DNA of 40,127 nucleotides, taken from NCBI GenBank assembly GCA_024685775.1, contig JAIKVL010000016.1, positions 1 to 40,127 of the forward strand, in the 5' to 3' direction. Position 1 is the stretch's first letter. Each line of letters starts with the position of its first letter. Source of the stretch: Clostridia bacterium. Lineage in GTDB: Bacteria > Bacillota > Clostridia > Christensenellales > CAG-1252. Positions 14,377-22,623 of this stretch are shown one piece after another. The notes beneath the pieces were generated by a model, which was given only the letters and a program-made list of their open reading frames with translations, had not been told where the DNA came from and searched no databases. A program made the translations under genes and the position numbers.

Positions 14377-14813
14377 AACTTGTCGTGCAAAGAGTAAAAA
14401 GCGCCCGACTTTCGGTCGACGGCGAAGAGATCAGCAAAATCGGAAAAGGGCTCGCGGTGTACGTCGGCGTCGGCGTCGGCGACGAAGCGCGCGAAGCGGA
14501 AAAACTCGCGGAGAAAGTCGCGAAGCTCCGCATTTTCGAGGACGAAAACGGGAAAATGAATCTTTCCGTCGCGGACGTCGGAGGCGAGATCCTTTCGATC
14601 TCCCAATTCACCCTTTACGCAGACGTTTCTCACGGCAACCGCCCGGGCTTTACCCTTGCGGAGCGCCCCGAGAGAGCGAACGAGATCTACGAGCTTTTCT
14701 CCGCGAAACTTTCTTCGCTCGGCATCCCCACGAAAAAAGGCGTGTTCGGCGCGGATATGAAGATCGAGCAATTGAACGACGGCCCCGTCACGATTATTTA
14801 CGACGGGATCTGA
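14373..14813 (+). CDS. dtd: D-aminoacyl-tRNA deacylase
   Basis: A 146-residue DTD enzyme that hydrolyses D-amino acids (and glycine) from mischarged tRNAs. It begins MKLVVQRVKSARLSVDG; the catalytic-site block is LSISQFTLYADVSHGNRPGF, and the cross-subunit Gly-Pro element is in NDGPVTIIYD. The Ser-Gln and FTL residues of the active site are intact and length is that of the family. Its start overlaps the deoC stop (ATGA). The pairing with deoC looks like operon convenience, not a shared pathway. Confidence 0.95.
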   Translation: MKLVVQRVKSARLSVDGEEISKIGKGLAVYVGVGVGDEAREAEKLAEKVAKLRIFEDENGKMNLSVADVGGEILSISQFTLYADVSHGNRPGFTLAERPERANEIYELFSAKLSSLGIPTKKGVFGADMKIEQLNDGPVTIIYDGI

Positions 14814-14840
14814 TCCAACGCCTCTCTTCTTTCGCAAACG

Positions 14841-14876
14841 AAAAAGGGTTCGGAATCATCCGAACCCTTTCTTTTT
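14841..14876. terminator. Bidirectional terminator after dtd
   Basis: AAAGGGTTCGGA and TCCGAACCCTTT pair perfectly around ATCA, with A and T runs. It also closes the COG0523 gene from the other side. Confidence 0.9.
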
Positions 14877-14886
14877 CGATTTTTTA

Positions 14887-16011
14887 TTATTTCAGCATCG
14901 AATCGAGCTCCGCTTCGATCGCCGCGCGATCCATATCCTTTCCGATGAAAACGAGTTTGATCATCTTATCGCCGAAGGTCTCGTCCCACTCGGCGGCGAC
15001 TTCGGGAGCCATCAAGAGGATCTCCTGCTGCTCGGCTTTGGAGAGCGAGGCGACCCACGGCCCCGCGTTCACGAGGCTCTTTTGGCTGCCCGCCTGCTCG
15101 AACATATACATATTTTGGCTGTCGCGCGAGATCCAGACGACGCCCTTCGAGCGAATGATCGTCTTCGGATAGGCGTTATTCGCCCAGTCGATGAATTTCT
15201 TCGTGTCGAATTTGGCTCTGCGCTTATAGACGAACGTCGAAATATTGTATTCGAGGACTTCGCCTTCGGGCTCTTCCTCTTCTTCAATCTCTTCGAGTCC
15301 TTTGATCCAAGCGGCGGAGCGGGAAGCGACGTCGAAATCGAAGGCGTTCGTTCCGAGGATCTTATCGAGAGGAACTTCGCCTTTGACCGCTTCGATCAGC
15401 TCGGCTTCGGGTTGGAGCGCGCGGATCACGGCTTCGACCTCTTTCAGCTGCTCCGCCGAGACGAGGTCGGTCTTGTTGATAATGATCTTATTGCAGAATT
15501 CGACTTGCTGGATGATGAGGTTTTCGATGTCGTCGTCCTCAATGTCCTCTTTCATAAGGCTCTTGCCGCCCGCGAACTCTTCGGCGAGGCGCGCCGCGTC
15601 CACGACGGAGACGACGTTATCGAGTTTGACCGTCATATCGCAGCGTTTGGTGTTCTCAGCGATGTATTCGATGGTCTGGACAATCGGCACGGGCTCGCAG
15701 ATCCCGCTCGCTTCGATCAGAATATAATCGAATTTGCCCGAGAGGACGAGCTCACCGATCTGCTTGATGAGGTCTTCTTTCAAGGTGCAGCAGATACAGC
15801 CGTTTTGAAGCGGGACGAGGCTGCTGTCTTTCTCTTGGACGACGCCGCCCGCGGCGAGTAAGCTCGCGTCGATATTGACTTCGCCGATGTCGTTTACGAT
15901 GACGGCGACGTGATAGCCTTTTTGGTTATTCAAAACGTGATTCAAAAGCGTGGTCTTTCCCGCGCCGAGGTAACCGGTCAATAAAGTAATAGGAACGATT
16001 TTTTGTTGCAT
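14887..16011 (-). CDS. COG0523 (CobW/P47K) metal-handling GTPase
   Basis: A 374-residue G3E GTPase. The P loop GYLGAGKTT is at residues 13-21, the metal-binding CICC motif (GCICCTL) at 72-75, the ILIEASGICEPVP switch follows, and NKTDL gives guanine recognition. An acidic stretch (EEIEEEEEPEGE) precedes the C-terminal CobW_C domain (WISRDSQNMYMFEQAG). COG0523 proteins insert or guard metals; several act in zinc shortage as zinc metallochaperones. That fits the zinc operon 3 kb away, but this gene has no full copy of that operon's dyad. The start at 16011 follows AAAAGGAGA. Substrate metal is uncertain. Confidence 0.85.
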   Translation of the reverse strand: MQQKIVPITLLTGYLGAGKTTLLNHVLNNQKGYHVAVIVNDIGEVNIDASLLAAGGVVQEKDSSLVPLQNGCICCTLKEDLIKQIGELVLSGKFDYILIEASGICEPVPIVQTIEYIAENTKRCDMTVKLDNVVSVVDAARLAEEFAGGKSLMKEDIEDDDIENLIIQQVEFCNKIIINKTDLVSAEQLKEVEAVIRALQPEAELIEAVKGEVPLDKILGTNAFDFDVASRSAAWIKGLEEIEEEEEPEGEVLEYNISTFVYKRRAKFDTKKFIDWANNAYPKTIIRSKGVVWISRDSQNMYMFEQAGSQKSLVNAGPWVASLSKAEQQEILLMAPEVAAEWDETFGDKMIKLVFIGKDMDRAAIEAELDSMLK

Positions 16012-16044
16012 TTTTTCGTATCTCCTTTTCTTTTTTTCGCTATC

Positions 16045-16073
16045 ATTATAGCGCAAATCTTCCGCAAAGTAAA
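16045..16073 (-). promoter_or_regulatory. Sigma-A promoter of the COG0523 gene
   Basis: On the minus strand TTTACT (16068-16073) and TATAAT (16045-16050) are 17 bases apart. The spacer holds ATTTGCGC, one half-site resembling the zinc operon dyad arm ATTTGCGA, but not the second arm. Confidence 0.65.
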
Positions 16074-16095
16074 ACGAAGTGACGCAGGAAATCCG

Positions 16096-17499
16096 CTACT
16101 CGTCCGCCCTTAGGCTTTCGCCGCTCTCGCCGACGGCTTCCCTCTTCTTTCGGACGGCTTGATAGACGAAGACGATCATAACGGCGTCGATCGCGAAATT
16201 GATGATCCAACTGATCGGATAGGAAAGCCATAAAAGAAACATCGTCCGATGAATCCGAAACGCCGTAAAGACCCACACGATGCGGTAGACGCAGATCGAA
16301 AGAAAGGACGCGACGGTCGGCAGAACGGAATAATTCATTCCGCGCATACAGCCGACGAGGACTTCGACGACGCCGCAGACGAAGTAAAACGGCAGAATCA
16401 CCATCATCCTGCGCCCCGCGATCGCGATGACTTCCTCTTCGGACGTGTAAAGAGAAGCGAGGTTATGGCGAAGAAGCATAAACAGCGCGCCGACCAAAAT
16501 GCCGAGGATCGCTTCGATCATAATGCAATTCCACATGACCTTTTTGATGCGTTGATACTTACCCGCGCCGAAGTTCTGCCCCGAGAAAGTCGAAGCCGTT
16601 CCCGAGACGGCGTTCATCGAAGTGTAGATAAACGCTTCGATCGAGACGCCCGTCGCATTCCCCGCGATCTCGGCGGCGGAAAAACCGTTCATCGCGGATT
16701 GGATGATGACGTTCGCGATCGAGAAAAAAGAAGACAAAACGCCGGACGGAAGACCGACCCGAAGGATGAGCCCAAGCTCCTCTTTATGGATCCGAAGTTT
16801 TTTGAGGACGAGGCGAAGCTCGCCCGTCTCCTTCATCAAGGTCAGGACGACGAGCACGGCGGAGACGTACTGCGAGATCACCGTCGCGAGCGCGACGCCC
16901 GAGACGTCCATCTTCGCGAAGATCACGAAGATCATATTCAAGCCGACGTTGATAAATCCCGCGATCGTCAGATAGAGGAGCGGGCGGCGCGTGTCCCCTT
17001 TTGCGCGAAGAAGCGCCGCGCCGAAGTTATAGACGATATTCGCGGGAGAACCGAAGAAATAGATGAAAAGATAGGTGTGCGCCTTGTCGATGACGTCGGG
17101 ATTCGCCTGCATCCAAATAAGAAACTGCCGCGCGCCGAAGACGCCGACCAGCATGATCCCGACGCCGATAAAAAGGGAAAGCAACATCGAAGTATGAACG
17201 GTGCGTTCGGCTTTTTCCTTGTTACCCTCCCCGATCGCCTGCGCCATAACGACGTTTACGCCGAGCGAGACGCCGATCGCGACGTTTACGAACAGATTGA
17301 TCAGGGAGTTATTCGAACTGACCGCGGCGAGCGAGACGACTTTGGTCGCCGAAAAATTCCCGATGACGATGAGGTCGACCGCGTTGAAAAGGAGCTGCAA
17401 AACGCCCGAAAGCGCGAGCGGAACGGAAAAAGCGAGGAGCTTCGGAAGAAGCCGCCCGACCGTCATATCCATTCCCTTTTTCGAAAACGCGAGTTTCAT
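16096..17499 (-). CDS. MATE family multidrug/metabolite exporter
   Basis: A 467-residue membrane protein with about twelve transmembrane helices in two MatE halves. The family start, MTVGRLLPKLLAFSVPLALSGVLQLLFNAVDLIVIGNF, and the mid-protein repeat GLPSGVLSSFFSIANVIIQSAMNGF are clear. MATE proteins export cationic drugs or metabolites using sodium or proton gradients; the substrate is not readable. The start is uncertain: the ATG at 17499 gives the usual N terminus but lies only 3 bases from the predicted transcript start and has no ribosome site, whereas the ATG at 17466 has AAGGG seven bases upstream and would drop 11 residues. Confidence 0.88.
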   Translation of the reverse strand: MKLAFSKKGMDMTVGRLLPKLLAFSVPLALSGVLQLLFNAVDLIVIGNFSATKVVSLAAVSSNNSLINLFVNVAIGVSLGVNVVMAQAIGEGNKEKAERTVHTSMLLSLFIGVGIMLVGVFGARQFLIWMQANPDVIDKAHTYLFIYFFGSPANIVYNFGAALLRAKGDTRRPLLYLTIAGFINVGLNMIFVIFAKMDVSGVALATVISQYVSAVLVVLTLMKETGELRLVLKKLRIHKEELGLILRVGLPSGVLSSFFSIANVIIQSAMNGFSAAEIAGNATGVSIEAFIYTSMNAVSGTASTFSGQNFGAGKYQRIKKVMWNCIMIEAILGILVGALFMLLRHNLASLYTSEEEVIAIAGRRMMVILPFYFVCGVVEVLVGCMRGMNYSVLPTVASFLSICVYRIVWVFTAFRIHRTMFLLWLSYPISWIINFAIDAVMIVFVYQAVRKKREAVGESGESLRADE

Positions 17500-17508
17500 A
17501 ACGGAAAC

Positions 17509-17537
17509 ATTGTAATTCCTTTCGAACCCCCTGTCAA
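17509..17537 (-). promoter_or_regulatory. Sigma-A promoter of the MATE gene
   Basis: On the minus strand TTGACA (17532-17537) and TACAAT (17509-17514) are 17 bases apart. Transcription is predicted to start near 17502, just before the ATG at 17499. Confidence 0.8.
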
Positions 17538-17554
17538 ATACGGAGCGGAAAATC

Positions 17555-17583
17555 TTGATTTTTTCCTCTCGCAATGCTACTAT
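17555..17583 (+). promoter_or_regulatory. Sigma-A promoter of the rRNA methyltransferase gene
   Basis: TTGATT (17555-17560) and TACTAT (17578-17583) are 17 bases apart, divergent from the MATE promoter. Confidence 0.6.
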
Positions 17584-17606
17584 GGAAAGGAAGTGAGGAA
17601 AGTAAA

Positions 17607-18773
17607 ATGTACGTCGTGAAACTCAAAAAAGGAAAAGAAAAAAAGGCGGAAAACCATCCTTGGATCTATGCGAACGAGGTGCAAAGCGTCTCGGGGAAAG
17701 GCGACCAAGGCTCGGTCTGCGAAGTCGTCTCGGACGGCGGAAAAAGCATCGGATTCGGGTTCATCTGCCATGCGTCCAAGATCCTCGTTCGCTTTTTATC
17801 GAAAGAATTCGTCGAGCCGAACGAAGACTTTTTCCGCGTGCGCATAGAAAAAGCGAAAGCGGAGCGCGAAGCCCTCGGGTTTTCGGATAACTACCGCGCG
17901 GTCTTTTCGGAGAACGACGGCTTACCGGGGCTTATCGTGGATAAGTACGCGGATCACCTTTCCGTCCAATTCCTCTCCCTCGGAATGGAAAAGAACAAAG
18001 AAACGATCGTCAAAGTCCTGCGAGAGGTTTTCTCCCCCGCCTGCATATACGAGCGAAGCGATTCCCCCGTCCGCGAAAAGGAAGGACTCTGCCAAACGAA
18101 AGGCGTCCTCTACGGCGCGCTCGATCCCGAGCTGACGATCACCGAGAACGGACTGAAACTCAAAATCGATCTCGAAAACGGGCAAAAGACCGGTTACTTT
18201 TTGGATCAAAAACAAAACCGCGCGGCGATCCGCGCCTACGCAAAAGGAAGGCGCGTCCTCGATCTCTTCACCAATCAAGGCGGCTTCGCCCTGAACGCGG
18301 CGAGCGCAGGCGCGAAGGAAGTCCTCGCCGCGGACGTCAGCGAGACGGCGCTCGAAAAAGTCGAAGAGAACGCCGCTTTGAACGGCTTTACAAACGTAAA
18401 ACCCATCAAAGCGGACGTCTTCGAACTTTTGCGCGAATATAAAAAACAAGGCGAAAAATTCGACCTCATCATCTTGGACCCACCCGCCTTTACCAAGACG
18501 ACGGACACCGTCCAAGCGGGCTACAAAGGCTATCTCGACGTCAATTCCCTCGCCTTAAAACTCTTGTCGGACGGAGGCGTCCTCTTTACTTGCAGTTGCA
18601 GTCAGCACCTGACCCTTCCCCTCTTCCTTAAAATGGCGGAAGAAGCGGCGACCCGTGCGGGCGTCAAAGTCAAACTCGCGGAGATTCGGACGCAGTCGCC
18701 CGATCACGCGTCCGTCCTCGGTCTGGACGAAGCCTTGTATCTCAAAGCCGCCGCGCTGATCAAGTGCCGCTGA
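17607..18773 (+). CDS. RlmI/RlmK-type 23S rRNA (cytosine-C5) methyltransferase
   Basis: A 388-residue class I SAM-dependent methyltransferase. An N-terminal PUA domain (about residues 1-75, HPWIYANEVQSVSG) is followed by the EEHUD-like link (FSENDGLPGLIVDKYADHLSVQ) and a Rossmann methylase with VLDLFTNQGGFALNAA as SAM motif I, ILDPPAF as motif IV and FTCSCSQHL with the catalytic cysteine region. This is the domain order of RlmI, which makes m5C1962 in 23S rRNA. AGTGAGG lies before the ATG at 17607, chosen over a longer frame that would enter the promoter. Confidence 0.88.
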   Translation: MYVVKLKKGKEKKAENHPWIYANEVQSVSGKGDQGSVCEVVSDGGKSIGFGFICHASKILVRFLSKEFVEPNEDFFRVRIEKAKAEREALGFSDNYRAVFSENDGLPGLIVDKYADHLSVQFLSLGMEKNKETIVKVLREVFSPACIYERSDSPVREKEGLCQTKGVLYGALDPELTITENGLKLKIDLENGQKTGYFLDQKQNRAAIRAYAKGRRVLDLFTNQGGFALNAASAGAKEVLAADVSETALEKVEENAALNGFTNVKPIKADVFELLREYKKQGEKFDLIILDPPAFTKTTDTVQAGYKGYLDVNSLALKLLSDGGVLFTCSCSQHLTLPLFLKMAEEAATRAGVKVKLAEIRTQSPDHASVLGLDEALYLKAAALIKCR

Positions 18774-18801
18774 TTCGGCGCGCAACGCATCTCGAATCCA
18801 T

Positions 18802-18840
18802 AAAACAGCCCGCTCGGAATTATACCGAGCGGGCTGTTTT
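18802..18840. terminator. Strong terminator after the rRNA methyltransferase
   Basis: A 16-base perfect arm (AAAACAGCCCGCTCGG) pairs with its complement around AATTATA; the arms end in A and T runs, so it can work in both directions. Confidence 0.9.
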
Positions 18841-18917
18841 ATCTTACTCAAAAGAACGCGGCGTATCGCCCGATCCATTTCGCATATTCAATATAAATGC
18901 ACTTAGCCTTAATTCAC

Positions 18918-19427
18918 TCAATCTACTTTAATCCGAAACTCTTTCGCTTCCGTTTTTTTCATTTTGATAACGAAAATCATTTGTTGCGGACTCGTTGTGT
19001 CGTAAACAAATTTTTTTCTCTGATATCGCAACTCGACGTAAACCACGTTGTTTTCCTTTTTTGTTTTTCGGACTTTGCATTGCCGAGGACTGATCGACAT
19101 AAAAACATATATGATAAGCATCTCGTTTTTGTAATCAATCTTTTCCGAAAAACGCGAGAAGACACCTTTCGCGTCTTTCTCGCTGTTTATAACGCGAACA
19201 ATCTCTTTGGGGCGCTCAATCCCTTCCTTATCGTAATACCGAATGACTCCGTTCTCATCATATTGTCCGTAACCGACCTTGTTATTTTCCGCAAATGATT
19301 CTTCGACTTCGTAACCGCCGTCCAAAAGGACCGCGAAATACCTGTTTTCATACGCGGATACGCCCATCAGACTTAAAAGCGCACAAATCACAATAAGCAA
19401 TAAAATACAAATAATCTTTTTTCCCAT
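18918..19427 (-). CDS. Secreted or anchored protein of unknown function, AT-rich
   Basis: A 169-residue protein with a signal peptide or single N-terminal helix (residues 3-24), then a soluble outer domain. The segment IDYKNEMLIIYVFMSISPRQCKV followed by NVVYVELRY and QQMIFVIKM recalls the PrcB C-terminal domain fold, where a pair of strands follows a short helix; this is a weak likeness. Codon choice is clearly more AT-rich than in its neighbours (AAT, TAT and AAA are frequent), which may mean later arrival by transfer. A GGAGG ribosome site precedes the ATG and it is a single-gene unit. Confidence 0.65.
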   Translation of the reverse strand: MGKKIICILLLIVICALLSLMGVSAYENRYFAVLLDGGYEVEESFAENNKVGYGQYDENGVIRYYDKEGIERPKEIVRVINSEKDAKGVFSRFSEKIDYKNEMLIIYVFMSISPRQCKVRKTKKENNVVYVELRYQRKKFVYDTTSPQQMIFVIKMKKTEAKEFRIKVD

Positions 19428-19476
19428 ACGCCCTCCTTTCGTTCGATTTTATGCCTGCGCGTTTCGCGGTTACTCT

Positions 19477-19506
19477 ATATTATCAAAATCTTTACAGAAA
19501 TGTCAA
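19477..19506 (-). promoter_or_regulatory. Sigma-A promoter of the AT-rich secreted protein
   Basis: On the minus strand TTGACA (19501-19506) and TAATAT (19477-19482) are 18 bases apart. Confidence 0.65.
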
Positions 19507-19521
19507 TATGGTTTTTACAGA

Positions 19522-19557
19522 GAAAAAGCCCGCTCGGCAGTTTTGCAAAGCGGGCTT
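19522..19557 (-). terminator. Terminator of the sir2-EEP unit
   Basis: AAGCCCGC (19526-19533) and GCGGGCTT (19550-19557) form an 8-bp stem, with a T run after it on the minus strand. Confidence 0.75.
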
Positions 19558-19581
19558 CTTAACGTTTAAGGGTCGAAATTC

Positions 19582-20694
19582 TCAGTTCAACGTGAATTCC
19601 ATAATGACCGGGCAATGGTCGGAATAGGTGAACTGCGTGTAATAGTTTTGAACGGAATTACAAGTAACGTTCGCCGAGACGAGGAAGCCGTCCACGATGA
19701 TCGTGAAGTTGCCCTCTTCATAGGGAACGTCGCAGTTGCGGCAGGTCGGTTTCAACTGCTCGCCCGCATAGTCGGTGCAACGGCTCAACCCCGCGTAACG
19801 GCTCAGGATATCCGCGGGGAACGGTTGCGCCCACCCGAAGGAAGCCGCCTCGCCGCCGTTCAGATCCTGCGTCGAAGTTCCCGTAAAATCGTGGTTGAAG
19901 TCGCCGCCGCAGACGCAGTAATTGCCATTGTCATACTCGCCTTTCATATCTTCGAAAAGCATCGTCATTTGCCCAGTGCGGATCTCGTCGCTGCCGCCGT
20001 ACGCCGAAAGGTGGACGTTATAGAGGACGAGCTCTTTGCCTCCCGCGACGCGAACGCGGCTCTTGGAATAGCAGCGGTCGAGATCGACGAACTTGGAGAT
20101 CCCTTTCGAGATCGGAAGCGAACGGCGAACGCCCGCGGTGATCGTGTAACGCGAAAGGGTCATAATCTCGCTGTTCGCGATGCCGTGCGGCTTAATGATC
20201 GGATACATCAAGAACGAAGAATGGAAGTTGACCGCTTCGGTAAAGCTATAATTTTTGAAGTACTCTTCGATAATCTTGCTTTGATCCACGTGGTAGCTCC
20301 TCGTCGAATCGAAGTCCACTTCTTGGAAAAGGATGAAGTCCGGATTGAATCCGTTCGCCGTGTCGCATCCGGCTTTGATATTGTTCTTCGCGGCGTCCTT
20401 GGAGCGCGCCCAAGACTCTTTGCCGCCGTCCATAAAGAAAGTGTAATCCTGCTCGTACGCGCCGAAACCGAGATTCTGCGTAACGACGGTGTAGCTCGTC
20501 CCCGTTTGGACTTCCGCGTTCGCCGCCGTTCCCGAGGGAGTCAGCGCGAGATTATCCGCGATGCGGGAATAGTCGATCAAAAGATAGGCGAAATAGCCGA
20601 CCGCAATGATAACGACGACTAAGACGAGGACCAAGATGAACTTAATGATCCTGCCGAGAACGGTTTTTCTTTTTTTTCTTTTTTCTTTTGCCAT
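19582..20694 (-). CDS. Membrane-anchored endonuclease/exonuclease/phosphatase (EEP) protein
   Basis: A 370-residue protein. A very basic start (AKEKRKKRK) and one transmembrane helix at about 13-35 hold it in the membrane with the enzyme outside. The EEP (DNase I-like) core shows VVTQNLGFG, LFQEVDFDS (metal Glu), VLYNVHLSAYG, CGGDFNHDFTG (catalytic Asp-x-Asn) and YSDHCPVIMEF (catalytic Asp-His at the end), so all key residues are present. The family acts on DNA, phosphoinositides or sphingomyelin-like substrates; this one's target is unknown. It begins 9 bases after sir2 with GGAGG, so the two share a transcript. Confidence 0.8.
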   Translation of the reverse strand: MAKEKRKKRKTVLGRIIKFILVLVLVVVIIAVGYFAYLLIDYSRIADNLALTPSGTAANAEVQTGTSYTVVTQNLGFGAYEQDYTFFMDGGKESWARSKDAAKNNIKAGCDTANGFNPDFILFQEVDFDSTRSYHVDQSKIIEEYFKNYSFTEAVNFHSSFLMYPIIKPHGIANSEIMTLSRYTITAGVRRSLPISKGISKFVDLDRCYSKSRVRVAGGKELVLYNVHLSAYGGSDEIRTGQMTMLFEDMKGEYDNGNYCVCGGDFNHDFTGTSTQDLNGGEAASFGWAQPFPADILSRYAGLSRCTDYAGEQLKPTCRNCDVPYEEGNFTIIVDGFLVSANVTCNSVQNYYTQFTYSDHCPVIMEFTLN

Positions 20695-20703
20695 AGTTTC
20701 CTC

Positions 20704-21432
20704 CTATCGGATCTTGATTTTGTCGAGCGTTTCGCCGACCTTCGCGTTTATATAAAGCGCGCCGGAAACGCGCCTCTCGCCTTCGCCGAGATTGATGACC
20801 GCAACCTTATCGCCCCTGAAAAAGTCGATAAACGAACTCGCGGGATAGACGGAGAGCGAAGTCCCCGCGATCAAAAGAACGTCCGCATTCGCTATCGCGC
20901 GGATCGCTCCGCGAACGGTCGCGTCGTCCAATCCTTCTCCGTATAAAACGACGTCGGGTTTGACGACCCCGCCGCATTCGCATTTCGGGACGCCTTTCGA
21001 AGCTTTGATGAAATCCACGCCGTAAAATTTTCCGCAACGCGTGCAATAATTGCGAAGCACGGACCCGTGCAGTTCGTAGACCTTCTTATTCCCCGCGGCG
21101 TAGTGAAGCCCGTCGATATTCTGCGTGACGACCGCTTCGAGCTTCCCCGCTTCTTCGAGGCGCGCGAGAAAGGTATGCGCCGCGTTCGGCTTCGCTTCGT
21201 ACGAGATCATTTTATCGCGGTAAAACTCGAAAAAATCTTCCGTACGCTCTTCGAAACAATCGTGCGAAAGCATATATTCGGGCGGAAACTTGTATTTTTG
21301 ATTATAAAGCCCGTCCTTGGAGCGGAAATCGGGGATCCCGCTTTCGGTGCTGACGCCCGCGCCGCCGAAAAAGACGATGCGTTTGCCACCGTCGATCATT
21401 TCCTGCAATTTTTCGATCGCGTTTTCGTTCAT
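20704..21432 (-). CDS. cobB: Sir2-family NAD-dependent protein deacylase
   Basis: A 242-residue sirtuin that removes acyl groups from protein lysines using NAD. The NAD pocket is GGAGVSTESGIPDFRSKDG (residues 23-41), followed by TQNIDGLH, the catalytic His122 in ELHGS, and a structural zinc site of C130, C133, C151 and C153. Length is that of bacterial CobB. Transcription is predicted to start exactly on the A of its ATG, and no ribosome site is present, so it appears to be leaderless. It shares a unit with the EEP protein downstream. The symbol is by family. Confidence 0.92.
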   Translation of the reverse strand: MNENAIEKLQEMIDGGKRIVFFGGAGVSTESGIPDFRSKDGLYNQKYKFPPEYMLSHDCFEERTEDFFEFYRDKMISYEAKPNAAHTFLARLEEAGKLEAVVTQNIDGLHYAAGNKKVYELHGSVLRNYCTRCGKFYGVDFIKASKGVPKCECGGVVKPDVVLYGEGLDDATVRGAIRAIANADVLLIAGTSLSVYPASSFIDFFRGDKVAVINLGEGERRVSGALYINAKVGETLDKIKIR

Positions 21433-21438
21433 ATATTT

Positions 21439-21467
21439 ACTATATCATTAAACGAATCGTTTTTCAA
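21439..21467 (-). promoter_or_regulatory. Sigma-A promoter of sir2, leaderless geometry
   Basis: On the minus strand TTGAAA (21462-21467) and TATAGT (21439-21444) are 17 bases apart. Seven bases past the -10 box is 21432, the first base of the start codon. Confidence 0.7.
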
Positions 21468-21541
21468 GAGGGGATTTTTCGTCGCGCGCCGATCGGCGGG
21501 CGCAAGCCGCGACGGAACTCGGAAAAGCGCGATCGACAGAC

Positions 21542-21569
21542 GAAAAAACGGCGAATTATTTCGCCGTTT
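21542..21569 (-). terminator. Terminator of the second EEP gene
   Basis: AAACGGCGAA (21546-21555) and TTCGCCGTTT (21560-21569) pair around TTAT, with a T run following on the minus strand. Confidence 0.85.
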
Positions 21570-21603
21570 CTTTCGTTATCTTTATTATCTGCGGATCGCC
21601 CGA

Positions 21604-22530
21604 TCAAAACTTCACTTTCGCATAGATCGGGAAGTGATCGCTCGGATAGACGCCGTCGTAGATCTTATCCACCTTTCCGACGGAAAGAACCGTCGCGCTG
21701 TCGGACAGATAAATATAATCGAGCCACTCGCCTTCTTTCAAACCGTAACCTTGATAGGTGATCCCGTAATTCGACATTCCGGGGAACGTCGTGCTGTCCT
21801 TCAAAAAGGCTTCCAACGCGGCGAGGGAATCGCTTCCGTCTTCCGTGGTCTTATCCGAATTCAGATCGCCGAGGACGACGACTTTATCCGCGTCGGACGC
21901 TTGGGCGTGCGCAGCGAGGACCTTGATCTCTTCTTTGCGCGCGTCGAGCGGCGTCCAATCGGGGTGCGCGTTATAGACGGCGATCACAAGCCCCGTTGCG
22001 TTCTCTTTGAGTTTCGCGAAAGTGGCGATGCGATATTGAATCGACCCCTCTCTCTTGCTCATCACGTTCGGCGTGTCGGTCAGCCAAAAGATCCCGCCGT
22101 CGACGAGGGTAAAGCGAGACGCGTTATAGAAGATCGGGCAAGCCTCGCTCTTCGCGCCTTTTTTATCGCGATATCCGATGACGCTTTCATACCCTTCCAA
22201 ACGATCTTTCAAAAACTCGTATTGCTCGGGTTGCGCTTCCTGAACGCCGAGGATATCCGGGGAAACCTCGGCGATATTCTTCAAATAGAATTCGGCGCGC
22301 TTCCACCAGCGGTGATTGCCGAGATCTTCTTTTTTGAACACGATGAAAGGTTCTTTCCTGCGAATATTCGCGCTCATAAAGACGATCGAGCCGTCCGACG
22401 GACGTTCGGGCGCTTTGACGGTCTCCGCGATCGACTTATAGGAATAATACCCCGTCGCGCCGAGCGCCGCCATGCAGCCTACGATACAAACGATCAAAAC
22501 GCATAAAACGATGATAATAGCGGTTTTCAC
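21604..22530 (-). CDS. Membrane-anchored EEP family protein, second copy
   Basis: A 308-residue protein with one N-terminal transmembrane helix (about residues 2-26) and an outer EEP domain. Motifs are VFMSANIRRKE, GVQEAQPEQYEFL, YNAHPDWTP, VLGDLNSDKTT and YPSDHFPIYAKVKF, so the metal Glu, Asp-x-Asn and final Asp-His are present. The start is GTG at 22530: GGAGG lies eight bases before it, while the longer frame begins inside that ribosome site. It closely resembles the protein at 24757-25689 in length, anchor and motifs (NIRR, HRWWKRA, VYDGVYPSDHFPI) and much less the one at 19582. Substrate unknown; an outside phosphodiesterase or nuclease role is likely. Confidence 0.8.
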   Translation of the reverse strand: MKTAIIIVLCVLIVCIVGCMAALGATGYYSYKSIAETVKAPERPSDGSIVFMSANIRRKEPFIVFKKEDLGNHRWWKRAEFYLKNIAEVSPDILGVQEAQPEQYEFLKDRLEGYESVIGYRDKKGAKSEACPIFYNASRFTLVDGGIFWLTDTPNVMSKREGSIQYRIATFAKLKENATGLVIAVYNAHPDWTPLDARKEEIKVLAAHAQASDADKVVVLGDLNSDKTTEDGSDSLAALEAFLKDSTTFPGMSNYGITYQGYGLKEGEWLDYIYLSDSATVLSVGKVDKIYDGVYPSDHFPIYAKVKF

Positions 22531-22553
22531 GATAAAATCCTCCAAACGATTCC

Positions 22554-22582
22554 ATTATACCCCTCTCCCCGCTTTCTGTCAA
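22554..22582 (-). promoter_or_regulatory. Consensus sigma-A promoter of the second EEP gene
   Basis: On the minus strand TTGACA (22577-22582) and TATAAT (22554-22559) are 17 bases apart, with the ribosome site soon after. Confidence 0.85.
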
Positions 22583-22623
22583 CAGGCACCGATCGAGCGC
22601 GGCGCGGAGAGAAAATCGGAGAA

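Noticed and set aside
16045..16073. Second Zur operator at the COG0523 promoter
   Set aside because: Only one half-site resembles the zinc operon dyad; the other arm is missing.
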